Shown here one piece after another: positions 32,276 to 42,600 of a stretch of 64,000 bases of DNA. Every line of letters begins with the position of its first letter. Positions within the stretch are counted from its first letter, which is position 1. Made by a program: the position numbers and the translations under genes. Source of the DNA: Bimuria novae-zelandiae CBS 107.79 (Eukaryota > Ascomycota > Dothideomycetes > Pleosporales > Didymosphaeriaceae); the NCBI GenBank assembly GCA_010015655.1, contig ML976706.1:392364-456363 (forward strand), in the 5' to 3' direction. The notes under the pieces are model-generated. The model did not search any database. It was not told where the DNA came from and saw only the letters and a program-made list of their open reading frames with translations.

Positions 32276-33031
32276 ATGTCTACCCGAAAAACCGGATTCC
32301 AGTCTCTGCCCGCCGAGCTGCGCCTGCAGATCTACAGCTATATCTCTCTTCCGCTGGCGGAAGATTACGAGCATCTATCCAAGGGATTGATGCTCTCATG
32401 CAAGAAGATCAATGCCGAGATGGAGAATGAGATCCCCAAGCAGATGAACCGCTACCTTGCGGAGATGAAGAAGGAGTGGAATGACGCCTACGGCTCAGAG
32501 CTTCGCACCTCGAACCCACAAACCGTCCTGTCCATCAAGAAGGATATCACGGTTGCGATTCCGAACTCCTTCTTCCGTAGCCAGCGCGTTGGCCTTCCTC
32601 GTGCGCTCACCCGCCTTATTCCTCTACACGTCGACAAGATCAAGATCACGACGTACGAGGACCAGCCCGGCCACAACCTCTTCGTGAAGTTCGAGGATCT
32701 GTTCCAATTCAATCTGAGCTTTAAGGATCTCTTCGTAGAGAAGCTTAGCGTGTACTGCGATGATGGTACTACTTTCTCCAACGATACTCGTCTTGCAACC
32801 GACTGTCTTGTTCTTCAGACGAACTTGTGGTGGGATCGCCCCGTCCGACAGCGCCCATTCGTTCAAGACTCTTGCACAACCCCTAGCGGTGCTGGCCTTG
32901 ATCGCTCCTTCGGTGATTGGCAAGCCGAGAAGCTTCCTGGAGTTGGTGGGGCGATCACGGGTATCTCGTGGCGCAATATGCAGAAGTACAAGAGCTTCGT
33001 TCGGGACATGGGGCGGCACTACTACTACTAG
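32276..33031 (+). CDS. F-box-like protein, second of a tandem paralogous pair
   Basis: Intronless, 251 aa, with a good context (ATCACCATGTC). The start FQSLPAELRLQIYSYISLPL is the same F-box-like motif as in the gene 309 bp upstream. GLMLSCKKINAEMENEIPKQ and VAIPNSFFRSQRVGLP show clear paralogy. The C-terminal part (CLVLQTNLWWD, ITGISWRNMQKY) is divergent, and the protein ends in four tyrosines. It is followed by the transposon island, so it is the last normal gene of the euchromatic block. Molecular role unknown. Confidence 0.7.
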   Translation: MSTRKTGFQSLPAELRLQIYSYISLPLAEDYEHLSKGLMLSCKKINAEMENEIPKQMNRYLAEMKKEWNDAYGSELRTSNPQTVLSIKKDITVAIPNSFFRSQRVGLPRALTRLIPLHVDKIKITTYEDQPGHNLFVKFEDLFQFNLSFKDLFVEKLSVYCDDGTTFSNDTRLATDCLVLQTNLWWDRPVRQRPFVQDSCTTPSGAGLDRSFGDWQAEKLPGVGGAITGISWRNMQKYKSFVRDMGRHYYY

Positions 33032-33375
33032 GCGGCACCACTATACGCGCGATGGCGTAGTCTCTGTGGTGATTTGCCTGTTGTGCACGAACAATGGGAT
33101 GATAGTAGGTATGCATTTGTGAGCAGGTCGAATGAAGTTTCTGCAGAATCGAACTGCACAGTGTATGCATGTAGCATAGGTAGACTATAGCGCTATCTAG
33201 TTACCTAGGGAAAAAATCTTCGCAAGATAATGAATCTCTATATTTCCTACACCCGTCTCGTCTATCATATCGTTCTAAAGTTCTATACGCATGTTCTGAT
33301 GCCTCGCTTGTAGTACATAACTTGCAAGGAAGAATCGTGCACCCACGCATTCTCCATTGAGTACCATAGTCCATC
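33032..33375. other. Intergenic at the edge of the transposon island
   Basis: 344 bp. No gene and no recognised repeat. It marks the transition into repeated and RIP-affected DNA. Confidence 0.4.
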
Positions 33376-33640
33376 TAACGTCCCTCCATGCGTGGCGGAA
33401 AACCCACCGTGCCGGAAAATATAACGGGTACTTTTACTTCAAGCGACTATAACCCCGCGCACACGTCGAGCTTCCCTAAAATTATATATAAATAATGTAC
33501 TATGGCTATTTTCGAAGGTCTAGGGCGCCTCTCACCTATAAATTACATTTGCATCGTCGCCTTCGCGCCTGATTTGCAGAGAGCCTCCTTCTATAGCGTG
33601 ACAGAGTTCCTTCCCTATATGTCGCAGTGTGCAGAGCGGA
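33376..33640 (+). repeat. Diverged copy of the 299-bp repeat family
   Basis: The core reads cctataaattacatttgca and continues cgccttcgcgcctgatttg. It matches the unit at 34211-34509 (cctataaattacgtttgca and so on) with many substitutions. It also shares the start (a ccct..gcgt.gcgg pattern) and the gggtact segment. It has the same orientation as 34211-34509. Confidence 0.6.
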
Positions 33641-33710
33641 CAGTACGCAGTGGAAAAGATTATGGGATTGAACTAAGGTTGTAAGTTACTATCTAGGAGT
33701 TACAGAAGGT

Positions 33711-33790
33711 ATCCCCCGCATGGCCAAAATCTACTGCACACGGGCCATATAGAAATGGCCAATTAGAGCTTTGCTCCAACTTCTGACAAA
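33711..33790 (+). repeat. PiggyBac-type terminus fragment
   Basis: The sequence ggtatcccccgca at 33708-33720, followed by an AAAATC..GCACAC..GG.CC pattern and ggccaattagagc, parallels the left end of the element at 44691 (with its pre-insertion flank ggtat). Internal transposase sequence is not seen here, so it is a terminal remnant. Confidence 0.45.
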
Positions 33791-33799
33791 CACTAAAGG

Positions 33800-34210
33800 A
33801 GATTAGATTTATATATAGATTTATATAAAGACTTAATTTCTTGTAGTTTTTTAATAAAACTACTTAATAATTAAGCTTTAAGAGGTGTCTTTTACCATAT
33901 CTTAGTAGTTAATGCGCACTGTTAGACGATGCGCACCCCAATATAATCGCTTAGCTAGTAATATAAGGCTACTAAGCCACCTATAATTAATATTATTACG
34001 AGATTTTTTAGAGTTAAGGTCTTCTAGGCCTGTAGATAATTACTAGCTACTTAAATTATTAATATTTACTTAGTATTCTAATAATTCGTCCTCTGCGCGA
34101 CTATAAGGCAAATATAATAAGTAAAATCTTATTAATACCTATAGCCTTACGCTAAGGCTAGTTTTTTTTTTAATAAACTTACTAAAAGCCTTTAAGACCT
34201 TCTTACTACC
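33800..34210. other. TA-rich RIP-degraded DNA
   Basis: About 400 bp with almost no coding capacity and a strong excess of TA dinucleotides. No element was identified. Confidence 0.5.
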
Positions 34211-34509
34211 TAAGGTGCATCCCTGGGTAGCGGGACACCCGGTGTGGCGGGACGAATGAGGGGTACTTGGACTTTCAACCGGTGGAAGACCACGCGCACA
34301 ACGGATATGGCCATAATTCTATAAGAATAATCTGCCGTAGCTAATCCTAAATGTCCATCACCGATTCTTCCCTATAAATTACGTTTGCATTGTCGTCTCC
34401 GCGCCTGGTTTGTGAAGCGCCTTCTATCGTGGCGCAACAGACTTCCTATCCTACAGCACCAACACCACGTCTTTTTCGCTCCGGATTTTCGTAAAACAGT
34501 CTTGTGCTA
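34211..34509 (+). repeat. 299-bp inverted repeat, left arm
   Basis: It begins taaggtgcatccctggg and ends cagtcttgtgcta. Its reverse complement is at 47153-47451 and looked identical in a base-by-base reading. It is not RIP-degraded. The right limit of identity coincides with the TA at which the mariner element is inserted. Confidence 0.85.
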
Positions 34510-36253
34510 CAAAGGGTAATCTCAATAAAGTCGGCCGTCATGTGACTTGCCAAGAAGCTAGCGCGTCACTAGCGGAACAGAGTCTCCGAGCCTCCGAGCC
34601 TCTAAGAGCTCTGTAGAGCGTCAACACCTACACTTCAACCTCACGTTTCTCACTTAATATGGCTTTAAATCCTGCCAAAAAAAGCTCTTAATTGCTTTCA
34701 AAAGCCTAGCTAGCTGCTATCGTCGTTCTCAGGACAAAATACAACCTCACTTTCCCAGAAATCGCCACTAATTTGGGTATAACTAACCACGCCTGTGGTA
34801 AGGCATTTCGACGCGTTAAAGGCGCCGCAAAGGGCGACTCACTGCAGGAATTGCTAGCTGCAACACCTACAGTTAAGCAGTCTCCTCCTGGCAGACCTGT
34901 AAAGGTACGCGATGGCTCTACGCTGAGCGCAAGACTATGGCATGACATTATCGTATATAGCACCTACCGGGTGCATGACGCTGTCAGAGACCTCTACGTA
35001 GAAGCTAGCATTACACTTAGTAAGAATATAGTCTATAACATTACTAGGGAGCACCGCGACAAGCAGCACCTATACGTAATAACTTATAGAGTACAACCTA
35101 AAAAACCAGCGCTTAGTAGCAACGACGAGGACTAGCGACTATAGTACTATGCCTAGCTTAAGGCTAAATATAACCTACACTTTCCACGCATTATATTCGT
35201 CTGCTATAATAAGACCTCTAAGTCTATTAGCGGGAGCAATATACGTGGCGGAAAGCGGAGGATTTTAAGACTAGTTAGATAAGATAGTAACGTCTACGCA
35301 CTACCTACAACGCCACCTAAATTTAGTTTTATAATTTACGCTACTACTTTAACTAATACTACTTACTCTTATTAACGCCCTTGCGTTATTTAGGCTTAGG
35401 ATAATAATAAAAGCTATAAAGACCTTATACAACGCGTCTCCTATATAAATAATATAGTAAAGGAGGCTTTTAAGGTTAAACGCTCTCGCGCGACTATCGC
35501 TAGCACTAATAAGGAGTAGTAACTATAAGAAATTAACTATAATATTGCCTATAATAATAATTAACGCTAAGCTACTAATAAGGCTACTAGTAAAAAGGGT
35601 GGAGCTCTCCGCGCAGGTATTAAGAAACCTTTTACTATTAAAAAGTTCTTTAAAACAGAGGAGTTTGTATACAACGGAGGGAAGGGCATGAACGGCATCT
35701 GGTACGCAGAGAACATACTTAAGAAACACCTATTTCTTTATTACTACGCTATACGCGATAATAACCTAGGCGTAGCTATTTATTTAATTTAAGATAATAT
35801 TTGCCTACACTTACTAGGTCTCCGGTACTGCTAGCCAGAAATTAAAGCTCTAGGAATCAAGTTTGGCCCTCAGCCTCCTAATTCACCCGACTTACACCCA
35901 ATTGAGCGCTGTTTTAGGCGTCTAGAAGGTTTTTTGGCAAGTTACGAATGCCTATCAAGTTCTAAGGAGGCCAAAAAGGCTGCAGAACAGTACATAAAGG
36001 AGGTCTGGCAAGGTGATGAGACACTCAGGCAGTATATGGCCGAAAAGCTTCATCCTACCTACTTTATGCGCGTTGCAGAGCTCTGCGAGGACGCAGGTGG
36101 CCAGAACAACTTTACAGCATAATTAGAACATCTTATTTGGGTGTATTTGCTTATACTTTAGATGGAATCAAGATGCGCGACTTTTGAAGTTGCTACCCCT
36201 GCAGGAATCCCTGCTGCACGTGACGGCCGACTTTATTGAGATTACCCTTTGTA
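34508..36253 (+). mobile_element. Tc1/mariner-type DNA transposon with about 33-bp TIRs and TA target duplication
   Basis: The left terminus begins TACAAAGGGTAATCTCAATA and the right terminus is its inverse, ending ATTACCCTTTGTA. Each TIR continues through AAGTCGGCCGTCA. A TA dinucleotide lies at each end (34508-34509 and 36252-36253), as expected for this superfamily. The 1.75-kb interior holds a broken transposase. Both ends have normal composition, while the middle (about 35130-35880) is strongly TA-rich. Confidence 0.88.
34660..36122 (+). pseudogene. Tc1/mariner transposase, RIP-broken
   Basis: An ATG at 34660 starts a frame with early TAA and TAG codons where Gln codons would be expected. 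The DNA-binding region is recognisable (YNLTFPEIATNLGITNHACG, then SPPGRPVKV, then the HTH-like VHDAVRDLYVEASITLSKN). The central catalytic part is degraded to TA-rich sequence with many stops. The end is readable again as PPNSPDLHPIERCFRRLEGF, the SPDLNPIE-type motif with the last catalytic acidic residue. The enzyme cannot be made from this copy. Confidence 0.8.
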
Positions 36254-36304
36254 TAATCTGTAAAGTTCAGGAATCTTTGTTGTATCGAGAACTGATCAGC
36301 AACC
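36254..36304 (+). promoter_or_regulatory. Residual 51-bp leader of the TRK gene
   Basis: Only 51 bp separate the mariner terminus from the TRK start codon. No TATA box is present in this short stretch, so any promoter must lie in the transposon or in the repeat beyond it. Confidence 0.5.
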
Positions 36305-38994
36305 ATGTGGAAGCCGCCAGTAAACTTCATCAGCCTGCACTGTGAGTCACAACATGCATTGTTTCGATGCCGAGGGTTCCCTCACCCTGACACTGATATG
36401 CAGATGCATACATTCTGAGCTTGGGCGTCTTGGGTCTGATCATCATGTACCCGTACGGCAACCTGCGTGCGGTTGACGCCTACTTTTTCGGTGTCAGCGC
36501 TTCCACTGAGTCGGGACTGAACACGTTCGTGCTTATAAATCTATTAGCAACTGCCGGCATCTCCTGCTAACAGTGCGCAGCATTGACGTCAAGGCCTTAG
36601 AGACGTACCAGCAACTCTTCATCTACTTCATTCCCATCATCGCCAACCTGGGCTTCATCAACATCATTGTTGTTGTCGTCCGACTATTCTGGTTTGAGAA
36701 GAGACTGAAGCGTATCGGTGAGTACTCACTGTTCGGCCACTTCCGCATTATAATAGCCATGGCACTGACGCTGTGCAGCTCCGACTCTACTCAGAGGAGA
36801 CCCCAATAGAGTGCAGCACCCTGGTCGAGAGAAAGACGTCGAGGCCGTGGCGAATGAAGTGCATGAGAAGGAGCCCACTTCGGGCTACGCAACTGGCATC
36901 GGAAGTGCAACCACTACCCAGAGCATTGATCGAACAGGTGATTCTCGAGCGGACCAAAATCGGTACGTTCATTCACACGCCGGAATCTCACTCTAATTGA
37001 TGTAGGGCCGCCGGTGGTGACGATGATGCAGCTCAAGATACGGGGGATGTGGGGGGTAACGATCAAGCTGCGTCTTCCCACATCGCATTCGCGCTAGAGC
37101 GTCATCCTCGCCATGAATCCAAACCGCTTTACGTTCCATCGCCTAGAGAACGTGAACAAGGTAAATGATGTGCGCAAATACAATGGGAAAAGGCTCTGAC
37201 GGACTCCAGGACACCCAGTCGTTGAGCTTGACGAAGTGAGAAGCGACGATGGTAAGCCGATGTGCGCCATCTAGAATATAGGCCTTCCTACTGATATCTG
37301 GTGCTATACCTAGAAGATGAGATCGTCAAAGCCACCGACGCGGAGGTTGAACACGGTGGAGCAGTCCGTAGGCGCAGACCGGATGGACTGAGCATTGCTG
37401 AAGCCACATCCATTGAGCGCGTTGCCTCTTCGATGTTCGTCATTGGCGCTACTTCCAGCCGTGAGAGACCGCGGTCTCAAACGAGATCCTCGCTCCAACG
37501 GCATCCGGATATGCCATATCTCTCTACGCAGGCTACTATCGGCAGGAACTCGCAGTTTTCGAATCTGACCGCCCAGGATCGGGAGAGGCTGGGTGGCATT
37601 GAATATCGCAGCTTGAAGTTGCTGCTCAAGATTGTGCTCGGTAACTAGTGTAACATTTGGTGGCATATGCAATGCGCTGACGGCAATAGCCTACTTCTTC
37701 GGTCTTCATCTTTTCGGCGCCATTTGTCTGGTCGGATGGATCCAGAATGCTAATCCCAAGTACCTGGACTACCTCAAGGAGTGCGGGCAAGACAAGAACT
37801 GGTGGTAAGTCGCCCTTTCTCATGATCGCATAGACTTCCATCGCAGAAATCAGCTGATCTCCTCCAGGGCCTTCTACTCTGCCCAAACCATGGTCGATAA
37901 TCTCGGCTTCACTCTCACCCCGGACTCCATGATCACCTTCCAAGACGCCACCTTCCCCATGCTCATCATGTCGTTCCTCGCCTACGCCGGCAATACATGC
38001 TACCCCTGCCTTCTCCGCTTCGTCATCTGGGCCATGTCGAAACTCGTGTCCAAGAACTCGTCCCTTAAAGAGCCGCTCGACTTTTTGCTCGAGCACCCGC
38101 GCCGCTGTTACACGCTCCTGTTCCCCAGTCGCCTGACCTGGATTCTCTTCGGCATCCTCTTCGCTCTAAACTTTGTCGACGTGCTCCTCATCATCGTCCT
38201 GGACCTGCATAATCCAGCCGTTAATAATCTCCCTGGTGGTCCACGCGTCCTCGCCGCTATCTTCCAGGCAGCGTCGTCGCGGCACACGGGCACTTCGACT
38301 TTCAATCTCGCAGACGTGAACCCCGCCGTTCAATTCAGCTTACTCGTTATGATGTACATATCTGTGTACCCCATCGCAATCGCTGTCCGCGCCTCCAATA
38401 CGTACGAAGAGAAGTCGCTGGGTGTATATCTGCCGGACGTAGATTACGATGAGAACAAAGGCACGTCGTATGTCCTGCGGCACATGCAGAACCAGCTCAG
38501 CTTCGACTTGTGGTATGTTTTCCTCGGCATATTTTGTATCTGTGTCGCCGAGGCGGACAAGATTGTCGATGAGTCCAATCCAGTGAGCCCCCCTAAACTG
38601 CCACACAACCATACCACTTCAAGCTAACGTTCCAACCAGGCCTTCGCCGTATTCCCCATCTTCTTCGAAGTCGTGTCTGCATAGTACGTCTTTCCCCTCC
38701 CCTTCTATCTCATTCCAATCCCCAACTAACATCTTCCGCAGCGGCAACGTCGGTCTCAGCCTTGGCCACCCTTCCGTCCTCACCTCCTTATGCGGCCAAT
38801 TCACACCCTTCAGCAAAATCGTCATCTGCGCCATGATGATCCGCGGACGCCACCGCGGGCTGCCGTACCAGCTTGATCGCGCTATTATGCTGCCAAGTGA
38901 CCGCACCACCGAGGACAGCGAGAGCGAGGGACTGGGAAGGCTTGATGCTGATGGCGGGGAAATGAGGGGCATCAAGCGGTATCATACGCGGTAA
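36305..38994 (+). CDS. TRK1: TRK-type potassium transporter
   Basis: Eleven exons join in frame: 36305-36341, 36404-36524, 36581-36717, 36779-36962, 37006-37160, 37210-37251, 37314-37640, 37690-37804, 37868-38582, 38640-38683 and 38742-38994. They encode 709 aa. TRK proteins mediate potassium uptake across the plasma membrane. Four pore-loop selectivity segments are visible: STESGLNTIDVKAL, NLGFTLTPDSM, AGNTCYPCLLR and YGNVGLSLGHPS. Membrane helices include YILSLGVLGLIIMYPYG, LFIYFIPIIANLGFINIIVV and TWILFGILFALNFVDVLLII. A hydrophilic loop of about 200 residues (VEAVANEVHEKEPTS..., RRRRPD) follows the second helix pair, as in fungal TRK. Every intron has GT..AG ends, and no stop or frameshift was found. 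The gene is enclosed by transposons. Confidence 0.92.
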
Positions 38995-39370
38995 CCGCGC
39001 TGAAAGGGGGAGTTGGGGGTATACTGGGATATGCGAGGATATGCAAGGATAAAATGGCTTGGGCACCTATTTCACTCGGTCAGCGGCGGTACTAACGGCG
39101 GGTCTGCGGAGCTCGAGGGCGGTGCGATGGTGTATAGCGAGCTCACGGAAGCTATTAAGGTAACGTTAGACATAATCGTGCGTTGGGCCGCATCTTGAAG
39201 TGGTACAATAGCCGTGTGAAAAACGGATCGTGTTTCAATTCTGGAACAAGCGCCGGGCGTCTCGGAGCCTCCACCCTGCTCCCAATCCTGGAGTCGGAGT
39301 CGTTGATATTCTGAGCGCTTGCGCCATCCGCACAGCCACATACCTTACAGTAAAATACCCGCGGAGGTAT
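38995..39370. other. TRK downstream region, non-degraded
   Basis: 376 bp of balanced composition up to the transposon terminus. A minus-strand frame (39072-39341) is unsupported. Confidence 0.4.
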
Positions 39371-39375
39371 CCCCC

Positions 39376-39600
39376 TGTCCGATTACAAGGCCTTTGTAAT
39401 CCTGCACTATTGTTAATAGTGCAGTAGAGAATATAAGGCTGGCGCACCTCCAGCTGCACACTATCCTAGTTAGTGCTAGCGTTAGGTCGGCACGTACTAG
39501 AGACCTCGCCTACGGCCAATCTCCATCACTCAATCAATCAACTTCATCAACTATCAAGATCACACCATCTCAAAGTGACAGAATACCATTAAATCTCACA
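39376..39600 (+). repeat. Copia 5' LTR
   Basis: 225 bp, TG...CA ends. Near its start are two palindromes: attacaaggcctttgtaat and a perfect 10-bp stem CTGCACTATT/AATAGTGCAG with a 3-base loop (39402-39424). Confidence 0.93.
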
Positions 39601-39636
39601 ATTAAGAGTCTCACTGCCTCAATCAAGCCGATCAAA

Positions 39637-42600
39637 ATGGCCCTATCGACCCTCAGAGATCCTACGGTGATCCTGACCGACTACACAAACTACACGCCAT
39701 GGCTTAAACAGCTTAAAACAAGATGCCAATTCCTGAAGGTCTGGAGTATTATTGACCCAGTGCTGACGGATGAACCAAAGCAGAAACCCGCGATGCCGAT
39801 GCCCCCAGCGATAGGAAGCTACCAGCCAAGCACGGCTTACGCGACTGCGAATCCAAATGATATGCCAAGAATGCCCTCACATCTATCGACAGCAGGCGCG
39901 AAAGCATACAAAGACGATAGCGACTATCATAAGGGACAGCTGGAGATATACAAGATTATGGACCGCGAGTATCGAGAGGAGCAAGACAGCCTAAATTAAG
40001 TAGTTACCTTTCTCTAATTAACAGTCTCAGCGCATCTCCAGAACAACTGCTATATCCTAGATCAATCAATTAGGTAGTGGATTAACAACCTTATAATTAC
40101 AGTTGGGGTAGATCTGCAAGACGAATACAGACGATCCAGGGCAAGGTATCAAGAAGCCCTCAAGCCAATGAGAACAGTCGGATTATGGGCTACATGGCTA
40201 TCTGAGTACGATCATGCAGCCACAGAAGCAGAGACCAATCAGGTCCCAGAGCTCCAAAGGCTAGACTCAGTCAAAGAAGACTTCATGAAGGCAGTTGTCC
40301 ATGTCGCACCTATGTGGGTGACGACCTTCCAACAATACGGAAGCAAGGATGCAGCTGTCTCACGGAAGCACACAATGAAACTCTTCCGAGACCACATGAT
40401 TCTGCAGCACCCGATCAAGGGCAAACAAAAGGGCGCTTTTGCTGCTGCAGGTTCATCTCTCGCTAACGGTGGTGAATCCACCCAGGCCACAGACAGGGAC
40501 GCCTCTCTTGTGGATGAAGCAGCAACATTGAAAAATCGGGGAAGACCTCGTAAACAACGATCTGCTGGTCACAGTACCAAAGCCAAGCGGTCCGCGATTA
40601 CAGACGATAAGCCAACGGCAGTTGGTGGCCTTAAGTGCCCTACTTGTAAATAACGCCATAGTCTACAAGACTGCTTCTACGCCTTCCCAGATAAGCAACC
40701 AGATTGGTTTAGGCCAAAGCCTGGCATGGCTGCCCTGATTAAATTCAGGTTGGAGAATGACCCAGAGCTTCAAGAAAGCCTGAGGATGACAAAGAGGGCC
40801 AGATCACAGGCACCTACAATTAAACTATCACACACTCCCACTCCAACTCGAATCACTGAGGCTAATAATAAGTGACTAGATGGACGCCAAATCACTAAAA
40901 TCCCAGCGAGCTTCAACGCCGCATCCTTCCACACGTACCCATTGCGATGCTCAGCCATACTCGATTCAGGCACAACCTGCCATATCTTCAACGACATCGA
41001 TCGCTTCGTCTCATACCGACCACCGGCGCCAGGAGATTTCATATGGGCAGGGAATACACAAATATGGATTAAAGGATACGAGAGCGTTCATCTCAACATA
41101 CGGAGTGCAAGAGGCAATCGAACAATACGGCTAGACAATGTTGCCTATTGCCCTGATCTGCTCTGCAATCTTGTATCGTTCCGATTACTCCGGAGGCAAG
41201 GCTTTTGGTGGGACACGCGAGCAGAACCAACAACACTAAAGCGACAAGACAACACAATATTGGCAGAACTAGAAGAGATGCATGGCCAATGGGTGCTAGA
41301 ATACAGATCAGCCCTAGTAGGCTGCACTGTTGCCAATAGTGCGCTAGCAGCGCACAAAACCAACTCAAGAACGAAGCGCAGGCCACAGAAAGCAAGCGCA
41401 ATTACCTGGCACAAGCGATTAGGCCACCCAGGACCTCAGGCACTCGAACACCTAGTGCAGCAATCTGAGGGGGTGAGGATCAAAGGACTTACCACAGTCA
41501 AATGCGACGCCTGCGGCAGAGCCAAACTCAAGCGACAAATCCGCAGACAACCTAAAGAGCTTACGGAAGGCCCCGGAGAGAGAATCGCAATCGACTTTCA
41601 CGACTTTAAAGCAGACAGCTCGACAGGAGAGAAGAGTCAGATGCTTATCACTGACAGATTCTCCGGCTTCACCTGGGACCTCTACTTCAAGGATAATCGC
41701 CCGGCACGATCCATTATCAAGTAACTTAGCACCTTTGTACTATTTATAAAAGTACAATTCGAAGTCACAGTAAAAGTCATCGAATTAGACAACGAGATCT
41801 TCTCTGTTAAAGCAGACGTTGAGAAGTGGTGCTTAGTATAAGGCATTAGAATTGAGCCTTCAGCACCTGATACTCAATCACAAAATGGAGGGGCTGAACG
41901 CTTAGGGGGTGTAATTAAGGAGAAAGCGCGCGCGATGCGACTAGACTCTAACCTACCTTGGCAGCTATGGCCTGAGATCACACGGGCAGCAGTCTACCTC
42001 TATAATCGAACACTAAACTACGCCAATCGCTGGAGATCACCATACGAAGTATTCTTCACAATAGTGGCCTTTCAAAACGGCGTGGTCACTCAACCAAAGA
42101 AGCCTAATCAAACTCACCTTAAGGCTTATGGCTGCAAAGCTTTTGTAATAACTAACGATACAAAGCGTGGCAAGAGTAAACTCCAAAGATTAGATCCTAA
42201 AGCATAGATTGGTTACATTGTTAGCTACCGATCATCCAACATCTAGAGGATATGGATCCCCTCACTCGCGAAGACAATCAGCACTCGCGATGTAATATTT
42301 GATGAAGACACAGTGTTCTCAGGCAAGACTAAAGACCTGATGGATAATCTCATGCACAACACCTTGGAAGAGATAGCAGCATGGGTACGATCGGTAGAGN
42401 NNNNNNNNNNNNNNNNNNNNNNNNNNNNNNNNNNNNNNNNNNNNNNNNNNNNNNNNNNNNNNNNNNNNNNNNNNNNNNNNNNNNNNNNNNNNNNNNNNNN
42501 NNNNNNNNNNNNNNNNNNNNNNNNNNNNNNNNNNNNNNNNNNNNNNNNNNNNNNNNNNNNNNNNNNNNNNNNNNNNNNNNNNNNNNNNNNNNNNNNNNNN

